Shown: in pieces, positions 1 through 8,883 of the stretch | Numbering within the stretch: position 1 is the stretch's first letter | How the letters are laid out: each line of letters begins with the position of its first letter | Assembly (NCBI GenBank): GCA_041574955.1 | Contig: JBFGNS010000066.1 | Location: 1 to 22,726, forward strand | From: CALZJC01 sp041574955 | Lineage (GTDB): Bacteria > Acidobacteriota > Thermoanaerobaculia > Multivoradales > JAHEKO01 | DNA length: 22,726 bases | Reading direction: 5' to 3' | The notes under the pieces: generated by a model | What the model saw: the letters and a program-made list of their open reading frames with translations, nothing else | Told to the model about the DNA's origin: nothing | The model's database searches: none | Position numbers and translations under genes: made by a program

Positions 1-1066
<1,066 letters not shown>

Positions 1067-1121
1067 TCCGCGCGCCGGCGCCCGGGCGCGCCGGGCGGCG
1101 GGCCGGGGACCCCGGGCGACC

Positions 1122-1130
1122 TGCTAGAAT
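1122..1130 (+). promoter_or_regulatory. extended -10 promoter element just upstream of the B12 subunit gene
   Basis: TGCTAGAAT combines the extended -10 TGn with a 5-of-6 match to TATAAT, in an otherwise almost pure G/C gap. The last T lies 9 bases before the ATG at 1139, so transcription would start at about 1137 and give a nearly leaderless mRNA. There is no Shine-Dalgarno sequence before that ATG, which agrees. I see no good -35. Read from sequence only; transcription is inferred. Confidence 0.5.
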
Positions 1131-1138
1131 CGCGCCCG

Positions 1139-1546
1139 ATGAGCGAGCGCAAGCGGCGCATCCTGATCGCCAAACCGGGTCTCGACGGGCACGACCGCGG
1201 CGCCAAGGTGGTGGCGCGGGCGCTGCGCGACGCGGGCTACGAGGTGATCTACACGGGCCTGCGGCAGACTCCCGAGCAGATCGTGGCGGCGGCGGTGCAG
1301 GAGGACGTCGACGCCGTGGGACTGTCGATCCTGTCCGGCGCCCACAACGTGCTGCTGCCCGAGGTCGCCCGGCAGCTGCGGGAGCAGGGGGCGGACGACG
1401 TGCTGGTGTTCGCCGGCGGCATCATTCCCGACAAGGACATCGCCGGCCTCAAGCAGGCCGGCGTCGCCGAGATCTTCCTGCCCGGCGCCTCCACCCGGGA
1501 CATCGTCGACTACCTTCGCCAGACCTTCGCGCCGGCGGGCGGCTGA
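1139..1546 (+). CDS. cobalamin-binding subunit of the acyl-CoA mutase
   Basis: This 135-residue protein is a free-standing B12-binding domain (Rossmann-like) that carries adenosylcobalamin for the catalytic subunit encoded just upstream. Seen: the Asp-x-His-x-x-Gly motif D16-G-H18-D-R-G21, where His18 should be the lower axial ligand of cobalt, with Lys12 four residues before Asp16 as in the MutB family. The later segments LSILSGAH and FAGGIIPDKD match the nucleotide-tail pocket of the family. The length fits the small subunits called McmA2, IcmB or HcmB. The 72-base gap after the large subunit holds GC-rich inverted repeats and a promoter-like element, so the gene may be expressed both with and separately from its partner. 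No MeaB/ArgK-type chaperone gene is visible here. Confidence 0.92.
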   Translation: MSERKRRILIAKPGLDGHDRGAKVVARALRDAGYEVIYTGLRQTPEQIVAAAVQEDVDAVGLSILSGAHNVLLPEVARQLREQGADDVLVFAGGIIPDKDIAGLKQAGVAEIFLPGASTRDIVDYLRQTFAPAGG

Positions 1547-1627
1547 CCGCCCGAGCTGCGCGCTCCGAGCACCGAAGCCTGCGGCCGCGCGCGACGCCCG
1601 ACTCCACCGACAACCAGCGGGAGCCCC

Positions 1628-2269
1628 ATGAGTAAGACCATTCTGCTCGCCGACGACAGCGTCACCATCCACAAGGTGGTGGAGCTGACCTTCCTGGACG
1701 AGGACTACGCCGTGGAGGCAGTGCGCAACGGCGACGAAGCGCTGGCCTGGCTCGAGCAGGCGAAGCCCGACCTGGTGATCGCCGACGTCCACATGCCGCC
1801 CGGGCCGACCGGCTACGACGTCTGCGAGCGAGTGCGCGAGATGCACCCGGGGGTGCCGGTGCTGCTGCTGGCGGGCACCTTCGAGCCGTTCGACGCCGAG
1901 CGCGCGGCCGCTGCCGACGCCCACCTGCGCAAACCGTTCGACTCGCAGACGCTGCTCGAGACGGTGCAGGAGCTGATGGGCGAGGCGGGCGGGGCCGAGG
2001 CCGACGCCGGGGACACCGAGGCGGCCGCGAGCGAGGCTGCATCCGAGGCGCCGGCCGCGGCCGCCGAAGCCGCCACCCCGCCGGCTGCAGCCGGCGACGC
2101 GGGCGGCACCACCGAGCTGTCGCAGGCCTCGCTCGACGCCATCGCCCGGCGCGTGGTCGAGCTGCTGGGCGATCAGGTGGTGCGCGAGGTGGCGTGGGAG
2201 GTGGTGCCCGACCTGGCCGAGGTGGTGGTCAAGGAGCGGCTGCGCGAGCTCGAAGAGCAGGTCGACTGA
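1628..2269 (+). CDS. orphan response regulator with receiver domain and conserved helical C-terminus
   Basis: The 213-residue protein starts with a receiver (CheY-like) domain at residues 3-117. Seen: acidic pair Asp9/Asp10, phosphoacceptor Asp53 (IADVHMP), Thr84 near the usual Ser/Thr position, and Lys102 in RKPF. An Ala/Pro/Glu-rich linker (about 120-163) follows, then a helical tail (about 165-213) that contains REVAWEVVPDLAEVVVKERL. There is no HTH or enzymatic output domain, so it probably acts through protein contacts. I recall similar tails on other receiver proteins of Acidobacteriota and Deltaproteobacteria. The tail also has a loose resemblance to the C-terminal oligomerisation helices of PopZ, which may be only generic. 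No histidine kinase is adjacent. GGGAG at 1619-1623 is a good ribosome binding site for the ATG at 1628. Confidence 0.85.
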   Translation: MSKTILLADDSVTIHKVVELTFLDEDYAVEAVRNGDEALAWLEQAKPDLVIADVHMPPGPTGYDVCERVREMHPGVPVLLLAGTFEPFDAERAAAADAHLRKPFDSQTLLETVQELMGEAGGAEADAGDTEAAASEAASEAPAAAAEAATPPAAAGDAGGTTELSQASLDAIARRVVELLGDQVVREVAWEVVPDLAEVVVKERLRELEEQVD

Positions 2270-2337
2270 GCCGCCAGCGCGCAGCTCGCGGCCGCCGCGC
2301 CGGCGCCGCCGGCGGGGCGGACGGCGTGTGAGACGAC

Positions 2338-4968
2338 ATGAGTGAACCCATGGACAAGGCGTTCGATCCCGCCAGCTTCGAGGAGAAGTGGCAGCGCTGG
2401 TGGGCGGAGCAGGAGATCTTCGTGGCGCGCAACGGGCCGCGCGACGAGGCCTACTGCATCATGATCCCGCCTCCCAACGTCACCGGCGTGCTCCACATCG
2501 GCCACGCGCTGCAGTCCACGATCCAGGACCTGCTGACCCGCTGGCAGCGGATGCATGGACGCAACGCGCTGTGGCTGCCGGGCACCGACCACGCCGGCAT
2601 CGCCACTCAGCTGATGGTCGAGCGGCAGGTCGCCGAGGAGGGCGGAGACCGGCGCGCAATGGGGCGAGAGGCGTTCCTCGAGCGGGTGTGGGAGTGGACC
2701 CACCGGCATCACGGAAACATCCGCCAGCAGCTCGACAAGCTGGGGGCGAGCTGCGACTGGAGTCGCGAGCGTTTCACCCTCGACGAAGAGTTGTCGCGCG
2801 CGGTCACCTGTGCGTTCGTGCGCCTCTACCGCGACGGCCTGATCTACCGCGGCGAGTACATGGTGAACTGGTCGCCCGGCCTCGACACCGCGCTGTCCGA
2901 TCTCGAGGTCGAGATGAAGGAGGTGCGGGGCAAGCTGTACCGCATCGCCTACCCGGTGGCCGACAGCGACGAGCGGATCGAGGTCGCCACCACGCGGCCC
3001 GAGACGATGCTCGGCGACACCGCGGTCGCCTACCACCCCGACGACGAGCGCTACCGGCGGCTGGCCGGGTGCAGCGCCGTGCTGCCGCTGATCGGCCGGC
3101 GGCTGCCGTTCGTCGCCGACGAGGCGGTCGACCCGGAGTTCGGCACCGGCCTGGTGAAGGTGACCCCGGCGCACGACCCGACCGATTTCGAGATCGGCCG
3201 GCGTCACGATCTGCCCAGCGTGCAGGTGATCGACCGCCGCGGCCGGATGACCGGGGAGGCCGGCGAGCCGTTCGCCGGGCTCGACCGCGAGCAGGCGCGG
3301 GCCAGGGTGGTCGAGGAGCTCGAGCGGCAGGGCGCGCTGGTGGCGGTGGAGGAGTACGTGCACAACGTCGGCCACTGCCAGCGCAGCGGCGTGCCGATCG
3401 AGCCGCTGCTGTCGACGCAGTGGTTCTGCGACGTCTCGGGGATGGCCGAGCGCGCCCGCATGGCGGTGGCCGAGGGCGAGCTCCGGCTGGTGCCGGAGAG
3501 CTGGGGCAAGACCTGGGAGCACTGGCTGGCCAACATCCGACCGTGGTGCATCTCGCGCCAGCTGTGGTGGGGGCACCGGATCCCCGCCTGGTATACCGCC
3601 GACGGCGACTGCTTCGTGGCCGAGAGCTTCGACCAGGCGGTGGCGGCGGCCGGCACCCGCGAGCTGACCCAGGATGCCGACGTGCTGGACACCTGGTTCT
3701 CGTCCGGGCTGTGGCCGTTCTCCACCCTCGGCTGGCCCGACGAGACCGCCGACCTCGCCACCTTCTATCCCACCGACGTGCTGGTCACGGCGTTCGACAT
3801 CCTGTTCTTCTGGGTGGCGCGGATGGTGATGATGGGCCTCCACTTCACAGACCGGCCGCCGTTCCACACCGTTCACCTCACCGGTCTGGTGCGCGACGCC
3901 CAGGGTCAGAAGATGTCCAAGACGCGCGGCAACACGGTGGACCCGCTCGAGCTGGTCGACGAGTACGGCGCCGACGCGCTGCGCTTCACCCTGGCGGCGC
4001 TCGACACCCCGGGGCGCGACATCCCGCTCGATCCCGAGCGCATGGCCGGCTACCGGGCGTTCGGCAACAAGATCTGGAACGCCACCCGGTTCGCGCTGTC
4101 GCGTACCGCCGGCGCCGAGGTGACACCGGAGCTCGACCCCGCCGGTCTGGCCGATCCCGAGCGCTGGATCCTGTCGCGCTTCGCCCGCGCCGCCGCCGAC
4201 GTCGACCGGCGCCTGGGCGAGTACCGGTTCGACCAGGCGTGCGAGCGGCTGTACCACTTCTTCTGGGGCGATCTGTGCGACTGGTACATCGAGCTGTCGA
4301 AGCCGGTGCTGCTGGGCGATGCCGACCGCCCGCGGGTGGCGGAGGTGCTGCTGACCGTGCTGGAGGCCAGCCTTCGGCTGCTGCATCCGGTGATGCCGTT
4401 CCTCACCGAGGAGTTGTGGCAGCGGCTGCCGGGCCGGCAGAGAGTCCATCCGCTGTCGATCGCCCTGGCACCCTATCCCGAGCCGGTGGACGGCTGGCTC
4501 GACGACGGCGTCGAGCGGCGGATGCAGGCGCTGACCGAGGTGGTCACCAGAGTGCGGGCGCTGCGCGCCGACCTCGGCCTGCCGCCGCGCGAGCGCCCCC
4601 GGTTGTATCTCGACTCCGACGATCCGGCGCTGCTCGACTGGCTGCTCGAGCACCGCGCGCTGCTCGCCTTTCTCGGCCGGCTGTCCGAAGTGGTGGCGGA
4701 GCCGGCGCCCGAGGGTGCCAGCCGGGACGCAGCCGGCGGCGTGCGGCTGGGGCTCGAGGTCGCCGAGCGCGAGCTCACCGCGGCCGAGCGGGAGAGGCTG
4801 GCGAGCGAGCTGGCCGGCGTGCGCCAGCAGATCGGCCGGCTCGAGCAGCTGCTCGCCAACCCGCAGTTCGTCGGCAAGGCGCCGCCGGAGGTGGTGGCGC
4901 GCAACCGCGAGCGGCTGGCGGAGCTGGAGAGCCGCCGCGCCGACCTGGAGAGCGGCGCCGGCGGCTAG
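2338..4968 (+). CDS. valS: valyl-tRNA synthetase
   Basis: This class I synthetase attaches valine to tRNA-Val in the cytoplasm and hydrolyses mischarged Thr-tRNA. The protein has 876 residues, in the normal range. Seen in order: the HIGH signature at 53-56 (PPPNVTGVLHIGH); the CP1 editing domain from about 200, with TTRPETMLGD at 218-227 and the FGTGLVKVTPAHD segment; the KMSKT loop at 525-529; the helical anticodon-binding domain from about 600; and a C-terminal coiled-coil tRNA arm (about 810-870) ending in the typical NPQFVGKAPPEVV. The ATG at 2338 gives MSEPMDKAF; an ATG at 2350 is a possible alternative. No strong Shine-Dalgarno sequence precedes it. birA follows after 23 bases. Confidence 0.98.
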   Translation: MSEPMDKAFDPASFEEKWQRWWAEQEIFVARNGPRDEAYCIMIPPPNVTGVLHIGHALQSTIQDLLTRWQRMHGRNALWLPGTDHAGIATQLMVERQVAEEGGDRRAMGREAFLERVWEWTHRHHGNIRQQLDKLGASCDWSRERFTLDEELSRAVTCAFVRLYRDGLIYRGEYMVNWSPGLDTALSDLEVEMKEVRGKLYRIAYPVADSDERIEVATTRPETMLGDTAVAYHPDDERYRRLAGCSAVLPLIGRRLPFVADEAVDPEFGTGLVKVTPAHDPTDFEIGRRHDLPSVQVIDRRGRMTGEAGEPFAGLDREQARARVVEELERQGALVAVEEYVHNVGHCQRSGVPIEPLLSTQWFCDVSGMAERARMAVAEGELRLVPESWGKTWEHWLANIRPWCISRQLWWGHRIPAWYTADGDCFVAESFDQAVAAAGTRELTQDADVLDTWFSSGLWPFSTLGWPDETADLATFYPTDVLVTAFDILFFWVARMVMMGLHFTDRPPFHTVHLTGLVRDAQGQKMSKTRGNTVDPLELVDEYGADALRFTLAALDTPGRDIPLDPERMAGYRAFGNKIWNATRFALSRTAGAEVTPELDPAGLADPERWILSRFARAAADVDRRLGEYRFDQACERLYHFFWGDLCDWYIELSKPVLLGDADRPRVAEVLLTVLEASLRLLHPVMPFLTEELWQRLPGRQRVHPLSIALAPYPEPVDGWLDDGVERRMQALTEVVTRVRALRADLGLPPRERPRLYLDSDDPALLDWLLEHRALLAFLGRLSEVVAEPAPEGASRDAAGGVRLGLEVAERELTAAERERLASELAGVRQQIGRLEQLLANPQFVGKAPPEVVARNRERLAELESRRADLESGAGG

Positions 4969-4991
4969 CCCGCGGCACCGCGCCACCGGCC

Positions 4992-5774
4992 GTGGCTCTC
5001 GACGACTTCCCGGACCGGCTGCCCGGCGCCGACCGCGCGGCGGTGGCGATCCTGCAAACGGTCGACTCGACGAACGCGCTGTGCCGCCGGGTGGCCGAGG
5101 CAAGCCGTTCCGCCGGCCGGCAGCTGCCGCGGCTGGTCGTCGCGGCCCGCCGGCAGACCGCCGGGAGAGGCCGGCGCGGGCGCCGGTGGCAGAGTCCGCC
5201 GGGCGGCGTCTACGTCAGCCTGCTGGTCGCCGCCGCCGGGCCGGCATGGCTGGCCCGGCTCCCGCTGGCGGTGCCGGTGGCGCTGTGCGAGGCGCTGTCC
5301 GAGCCGACCGGCGGGCGCTGCCGGATCAAGTGGCCGAACGACCTGGTGGTCGACGGTCGCAAGCTCGGTGGCGTGCTGATCGAAACGGTCGGAGGCGGTG
5401 GGGGCGCGGTCGTCGGCTTCGGTGTCAACTGCGCTCTGCCCGGCGGCCAGCCGCTCGCCGACCCAGCGGTGGCGCTGGCCGAGCTGGGCGCCGAACCGCC
5501 CGTGCCCGAGCGGCTCGCCTTCCACCTGGCGGTGGCCGTTCTGGACGCCGTCGACCGGCCGCTCGACCCCGCTCAGCTGGTCGAGCGCTACCGCCGGCTG
5601 AGCGCCCACCGGCGCGGCGACTCGCTGCGCTGGCACGACGGCGAGCGGTGGATCGCCGGCAGCTTCGACGGCTTCGATGACGACGGGCGGCTGCGGCTGG
5701 CCACCGCCGGCGGCCTGCGGCTGGTGGCGGCCGGTGAGCTGGTCGAGGGTGAGCCGGCCGGGGCGGCGCGGTGA
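4992..5774 (+). CDS. birA: biotin--[acetyl-CoA carboxylase] ligase, monofunctional
   Basis: This enzyme makes biotinyl-AMP and transfers biotin to the lysine of carboxyl carrier domains. The GTG at 4992 gives 260 residues. Seen: VDSTN at 24-28, the adenylate-binding loop GRGRRGRRW at 58-66, KWPND at 113-117, KLGGVLIE at 124-131, GFGVN at 142-146, and a C-terminal SH3-like domain (about 215-260). There is no N-terminal winged-helix repressor domain, so unlike E. coli BirA it should not regulate biotin genes. The gene starts 23 bases after valS and its TGA overlaps the next gene's GTG by 4 bases (GTGA), so the three genes are likely co-transcribed and translationally coupled. The start is inferred: it is the first in-frame start after valS that preserves the whole domain. 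Confidence 0.93.
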   Translation: MALDDFPDRLPGADRAAVAILQTVDSTNALCRRVAEASRSAGRQLPRLVVAARRQTAGRGRRGRRWQSPPGGVYVSLLVAAAGPAWLARLPLAVPVALCEALSEPTGGRCRIKWPNDLVVDGRKLGGVLIETVGGGGGAVVGFGVNCALPGGQPLADPAVALAELGAEPPVPERLAFHLAVAVLDAVDRPLDPAQLVERYRRLSAHRRGDSLRWHDGERWIAGSFDGFDDDGRLRLATAGGLRLVAAGELVEGEPAGAAR

Positions 5775-6433
5775 GCGGCGTGGGCGATCAGAAGCGCTAC
5801 TTCCGCGCCATCGAGGAGACGTTCATCCGCCTGCGGGGCTCGCCGTTGCTGCTGTCGCCTGCCGACTGGCGCCAGGCCGAGGAGTGGTTCCAGCGCGGCG
5901 TCCCCCTGGAGCTTGTGGTGCGAACCCTGGAGACGGTGTTCGAGCGCCGCGCGGAGCGTGGTGCCGCCGGCCGGATCCACTCGCTGCGCTACTGCGCCTC
6001 GGCGGTCGAGGCGGCCTGGGAGGAGGTCGAGACCTTGACCGCTCCGGGCCGCCGGCTGCACGCCGAGGCGCTCGACGTGGTGGCCCGTCTGGGCGCCCTG
6101 GCGCGCTCGCTGCCCGACGATCTGCCCGATCGGGAGGAGCTGGCGGCGGCGATCGAGCGCCTGGAGGGGGACAGCGACCGCGTCGAGGCGGCGCTGGCCG
6201 CGCTCGACGCCGCACTCATCGAGACGGTGGAGAGCCGGCTCGAGCCCGGGCAGCGACGCCGGCTCGAGCAGGAGCTCGAGCGGACGCTGGCGCCGCTGGC
6301 CGGCCGGCTGGACGAGACCGAGCTCGACGAGGCGCGCGGCCGGCTGCGCCGCCAGGTCCTGCGCCGCCAGCGCGGCCTGCCGCTGCTCTCGCTGTTCTCA
6401 CCCGAGGCGGTCGGCGGCCCAGCCGACGGCTGA
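5771..6433 (+). CDS. uncharacterised helical protein linked to birA
   Basis: The GTG at 5771 overlaps the birA stop. The protein has 220 residues, is highly charged and helical, and lacks a signal peptide or membrane segment, so it is likely cytoplasmic. Residues 8-85 look like a compact conserved domain with YFRAIEETFIRLRG, LLLSPADW, RGVPLELVVRTLE and INSLRYC-like HSLRYCASAV. A Glu/Arg/Leu-rich probable coiled coil follows from about 110 to 205. I recall similar proteins of unknown function in Acidobacteriota. The first part faintly recalls the helical layout of replication-associated DnaD/DnaB-like modules, but no motif supports that and I assign no function. A terminator-like hairpin lies 9 bases after the stop. 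Confidence 0.8.
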   Translation: MSGVGDQKRYFRAIEETFIRLRGSPLLLSPADWRQAEEWFQRGVPLELVVRTLETVFERRAERGAAGRIHSLRYCASAVEAAWEEVETLTAPGRRLHAEALDVVARLGALARSLPDDLPDREELAAAIERLEGDSDRVEAALAALDAALIETVESRLEPGQRRRLEQELERTLAPLAGRLDETELDEARGRLRRQVLRRQRGLPLLSLFSPEAVGGPADG

Positions 6434-6613
6434 CCGCCGGGAGCTCGCGGCACCGGAAGCCGCGAGCGGGCACCGGTCGGCGCTCCGCGGCGACCCGCGG
6501 CGGTGCGAGCCGGCTCGCTGGCGGCCGCACCGGTCGGACACCTTCCTCCCGGCGCGCGGGCCAGGCGGCCGGCGACGACAAGATGGCGACCGCCGCAATC
6601 CGTCTGAGAGGGC
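6434..6613. other. 180-base GC-rich intergenic region with inverted and direct repeats
   Basis: No protein gene is supported here. Besides the hairpin at 6443-6467, it contains a perfect 14-base palindrome GCGAGCCGGCTCGC at 6505-6518 and two copies of GCACCGGTCGG at 6470-6480 and 6527-6537 that flank the palindrome. It is the longest gap in the window and separates the valS-birA group from comEC. A transcription break or a regulatory or protein-binding site is possible. No clear -10/-35 pair was found. Confidence 0.45.
6443..6467 (+). terminator. hairpin after the 5771-6433 gene, possible terminator
   Basis: GCTCGCGG at 6443-6450 pairs perfectly with CCGCGAGC at 6460-6467 across a 9-base loop. 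It starts 9 bases after the TGA at 6431-6433. No T-tract follows, so a classical intrinsic terminator is uncertain; it could stabilise the 3' end or help Rho-dependent ending. Confidence 0.4.
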
Positions 6614-8845
6614 GTGCGCCTCGAGTGGGACTCCGCACCGTGGGCGGCGGCCGCGGCCCTCGGCGGGCTGGCGGTTGCCGGGTCCGCGCCGCGTCCTGCG
6701 CCGCTGACCGCGCTGCTTCTGCTGGCGGCCGCTCTGGCCTGGCGGCGGCCGGCGGCGGTGCCGGTCGGCGCCCTGGCGGTGGGTCTGCTGGCCGGCTGGG
6801 GCGCGCCGCGCGCCCCGCCGCCGGACACGGCACGGGTGGTCGAGCTGCGCGCCACGATTACCGGACACTGGCGGCCGGTGGTAGGAGGCTGGCGGGCAAG
6901 GGTGGAGAGCACCCGCTACCGGCAGGGCGGCCGGGTGGTCGTCTGGCGCCAGCCGGTGGAGGTGACGGTGCCCGGCCGCGAGCCGCCGAGCGTCGGCCGG
7001 CGGGTGCGTCTGCGCGGCCTGCTGCGGCGCAGCCCCGGCTTCGCCAACCGGCCGCCGCGGCCGCCCGGGCCGTGGCGGCTGGTCCTCAAGTCGCGCCGCT
7101 TCCTGGACGACGCCGCCGGTTCGAGGGGCGCCGGCCCCGGCCCGGCGCGCTGGGCGCGCCGGCGAGTCGAGGAGGCGATGGCGGAAGCCGGGGCGCCGCC
7201 GGCGGCCCGCCTGGCCCGCGCCCTGGTGCTGGGCGACCCGGGCCAGCTGCCCGCCGCCTGGCGGCGGGGCCTGCGGGCGCTCGGCCTGGCCCACCTGACC
7301 GCGCTGTCGGGCCTTCACGTCGGTCTGCTGGCGGCGCTGTGCCTCGCCGCCGGCGCGCCGCTGCCGGCGGCGGTGCGGATTTCGCTGGCGGCGGTGGCGG
7401 TGGCCGGCTTCGTGGCGGTGGCCGGTGCCCGCCCCGCTCTGCTGCGGGCTGCGGCGATGGGCGCAGCGCTGGCGGTGGCGCTCTGCCTCGGGCGCCGGCC
7501 GGTGGCGGTGGCCCAGCTGGCGGTGGTGGCGGCGCTGCTGGCGCTGGCGCGGCCGCGGCTGCTGGACGACCTGGGCTTTCTGCTGAGCTGCTCGGCCACC
7601 GCCGGCATCCTGCTGCTGGCGCCGCCGCTGACGGCGGCGTTCCGCCGGTTGCCGGGGTGGCTGGCGCGCGGGCTGTCGGTCAGCCTCGGCGCCCAGCTCG
7701 CCAGCCTTTGCTGGAGCCTGCCGGCGTTCGCGCTGCTGGTGCCGGCGGCGCCGTTGTCCAACCTGCTGGCGGTGCCCTGGACGGCGGTGGCGCTGGCGGT
7801 CTGCCTGGCGTGGTGCCTGGCGGCGGTGATCTGGCCGCGAGGAGCGGCGGCCGGGACGGCGGCTCTCGAGCCGCTGACCTGGCCGTTCGCCGTCGCCGGC
7901 GGACTGCCGCCGACGCTGACCCGGCCGTTGCCGGCAGTCGTGCCGGCGCCGGCGGCGGCGGTGGTGTCGGCGGCGATCGTCGGCGTGCTGACGCGTCCGG
8001 CCCGCCGCTGGCCGCTGCTGCTGGTGGCGGCGGCGCTGCTGCGCTGCGGGAGCGGCGCACCGGCCGAGCAGCCCGAGCTGACGCTGATCGACGTCGGGCA
8101 GGGCGAGGCGGTGCTGCTGCGTGACGGCCCGGCGGCGGTGCTGGTGGACGGCGGCGGCTGGCGCTACGGCGATCTCGGCGGCCGGGTGCTGGTGCCCGTC
8201 CTGGCGTCCGCCGGCGTGAGGCGGCTGCGCGCTGTGGTGCTGACCCATCCCGACCTCGACCACTGCCACGGCCTGGTGGACCTGCTGAGCTATCTGCCGG
8301 TGGCGGAGGTATGGACGGCGCCGGGCTGGCGCAACCGCTGTGCGCGCCGCCTGCTGACCCGCCCCGGCCGGCGGTTGCGGGTGCTGTGGGCCGGCGAGGG
8401 CGCCCGGGTGGGCCGCTGGCGCCTGACCGCGCTGCACCCGGCGCCGGGGGACAGGCGCGGCGCCAACGACCGGTCGCTGGTGCTGGCGGCGCGCGCGCCG
8501 GGCGGCCGGGTCCTGCTGACCGGCGACCTCGAAGCGGCCGGCGAGCGGCGGCTGGTGGCGCGGTGGCCGGCGTCGGCGCTACGCGCCGAGGTCCTCAAGC
8601 TGGCTCACCATGGCAGCAACAGCTCGACCACCAGGGCGCTGCTGGCGGCGGTCCGCCCTCGTCTGGCGATCGTCTCGTGCGGCGTCGACAACCTGTACGG
8701 GCATCCCGCGCCGGCGGTGCTGGCGCGGGTGGCTGCGGCGCGCGCCCGGCTGCTTCGCACCGACCTGAGCGGCGCCGTCACCCTGCGCTTCGACCCCCGC
8801 CTCGGGGTGCGGCTGGCACGCCTGCCGGCGCCGCGGCCGCGGTAG
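6614..8845 (+). CDS. comEC: ComEC/Rec2-type DNA uptake channel with metallo-beta-lactamase domain
   Basis: This inner-membrane protein is the presumed channel that moves single-stranded DNA into the cytoplasm during natural transformation. The protein has 743 residues. Seen: N-terminal hydrophobic segments (about 10-60) and an OB-like periplasmic part (about 70-165); the Competence domain with LALAHLTALSGLHVGLL-type sequence (about 220-236) and many membrane helices to about 470; then a beta-lactamase-fold domain from about 488 (LTLIDVGQGEAVLL) with His545-x-Asp547-x-Asp549-His550, GDLE at 637-640 and LAHHGSNSS at 663-671. These metal-binding motifs are intact, so it may have nuclease activity. 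The GTG at 6614 is the only early start because an in-frame TGA lies at 6605. GAGAGGG ends just before it, unusually close. No other competence gene is present here. Confidence 0.94.
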   Translation: MRLEWDSAPWAAAAALGGLAVAGSAPRPAPLTALLLLAAALAWRRPAAVPVGALAVGLLAGWGAPRAPPPDTARVVELRATITGHWRPVVGGWRARVESTRYRQGGRVVVWRQPVEVTVPGREPPSVGRRVRLRGLLRRSPGFANRPPRPPGPWRLVLKSRRFLDDAAGSRGAGPGPARWARRRVEEAMAEAGAPPAARLARALVLGDPGQLPAAWRRGLRALGLAHLTALSGLHVGLLAALCLAAGAPLPAAVRISLAAVAVAGFVAVAGARPALLRAAAMGAALAVALCLGRRPVAVAQLAVVAALLALARPRLLDDLGFLLSCSATAGILLLAPPLTAAFRRLPGWLARGLSVSLGAQLASLCWSLPAFALLVPAAPLSNLLAVPWTAVALAVCLAWCLAAVIWPRGAAAGTAALEPLTWPFAVAGGLPPTLTRPLPAVVPAPAAAVVSAAIVGVLTRPARRWPLLLVAAALLRCGSGAPAEQPELTLIDVGQGEAVLLRDGPAAVLVDGGGWRYGDLGGRVLVPVLASAGVRRLRAVVLTHPDLDHCHGLVDLLSYLPVAEVWTAPGWRNRCARRLLTRPGRRLRVLWAGEGARVGRWRLTALHPAPGDRRGANDRSLVLAARAPGGRVLLTGDLEAAGERRLVARWPASALRAEVLKLAHHGSNSSTTRALLAAVRPRLAIVSCGVDNLYGHPAPAVLARVAAARARLLRTDLSGAVTLRFDPRLGVRLARLPAPRPR

Positions 8846-8871
8846 CAGATGACGTGGCGGCCAGCGCTGGC

Positions 8872-8877
8872 TAGCAT
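8872..8877 (+). promoter_or_regulatory. -10-like element immediately upstream of miaA
   Basis: TAGCAT lies 6 bases before the miaA GTG at 8884, so a transcript from it would start at or near the start codon. No Shine-Dalgarno sequence precedes the gene. The same arrangement (TAGAAT shortly before the ATG) occurs at 1125-1130. The match to TATAAT is 4 of 6 and there is no convincing -35. Confidence 0.35.
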
Positions 8878-8883
8878 GGTGGC

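Noticed and set aside
2173..5103. Antisense open frame of about 976 codons opposite valS
   Set aside because: A shadow of valS with no recognisable motifs; valS has all its catalytic signatures on the + strand.
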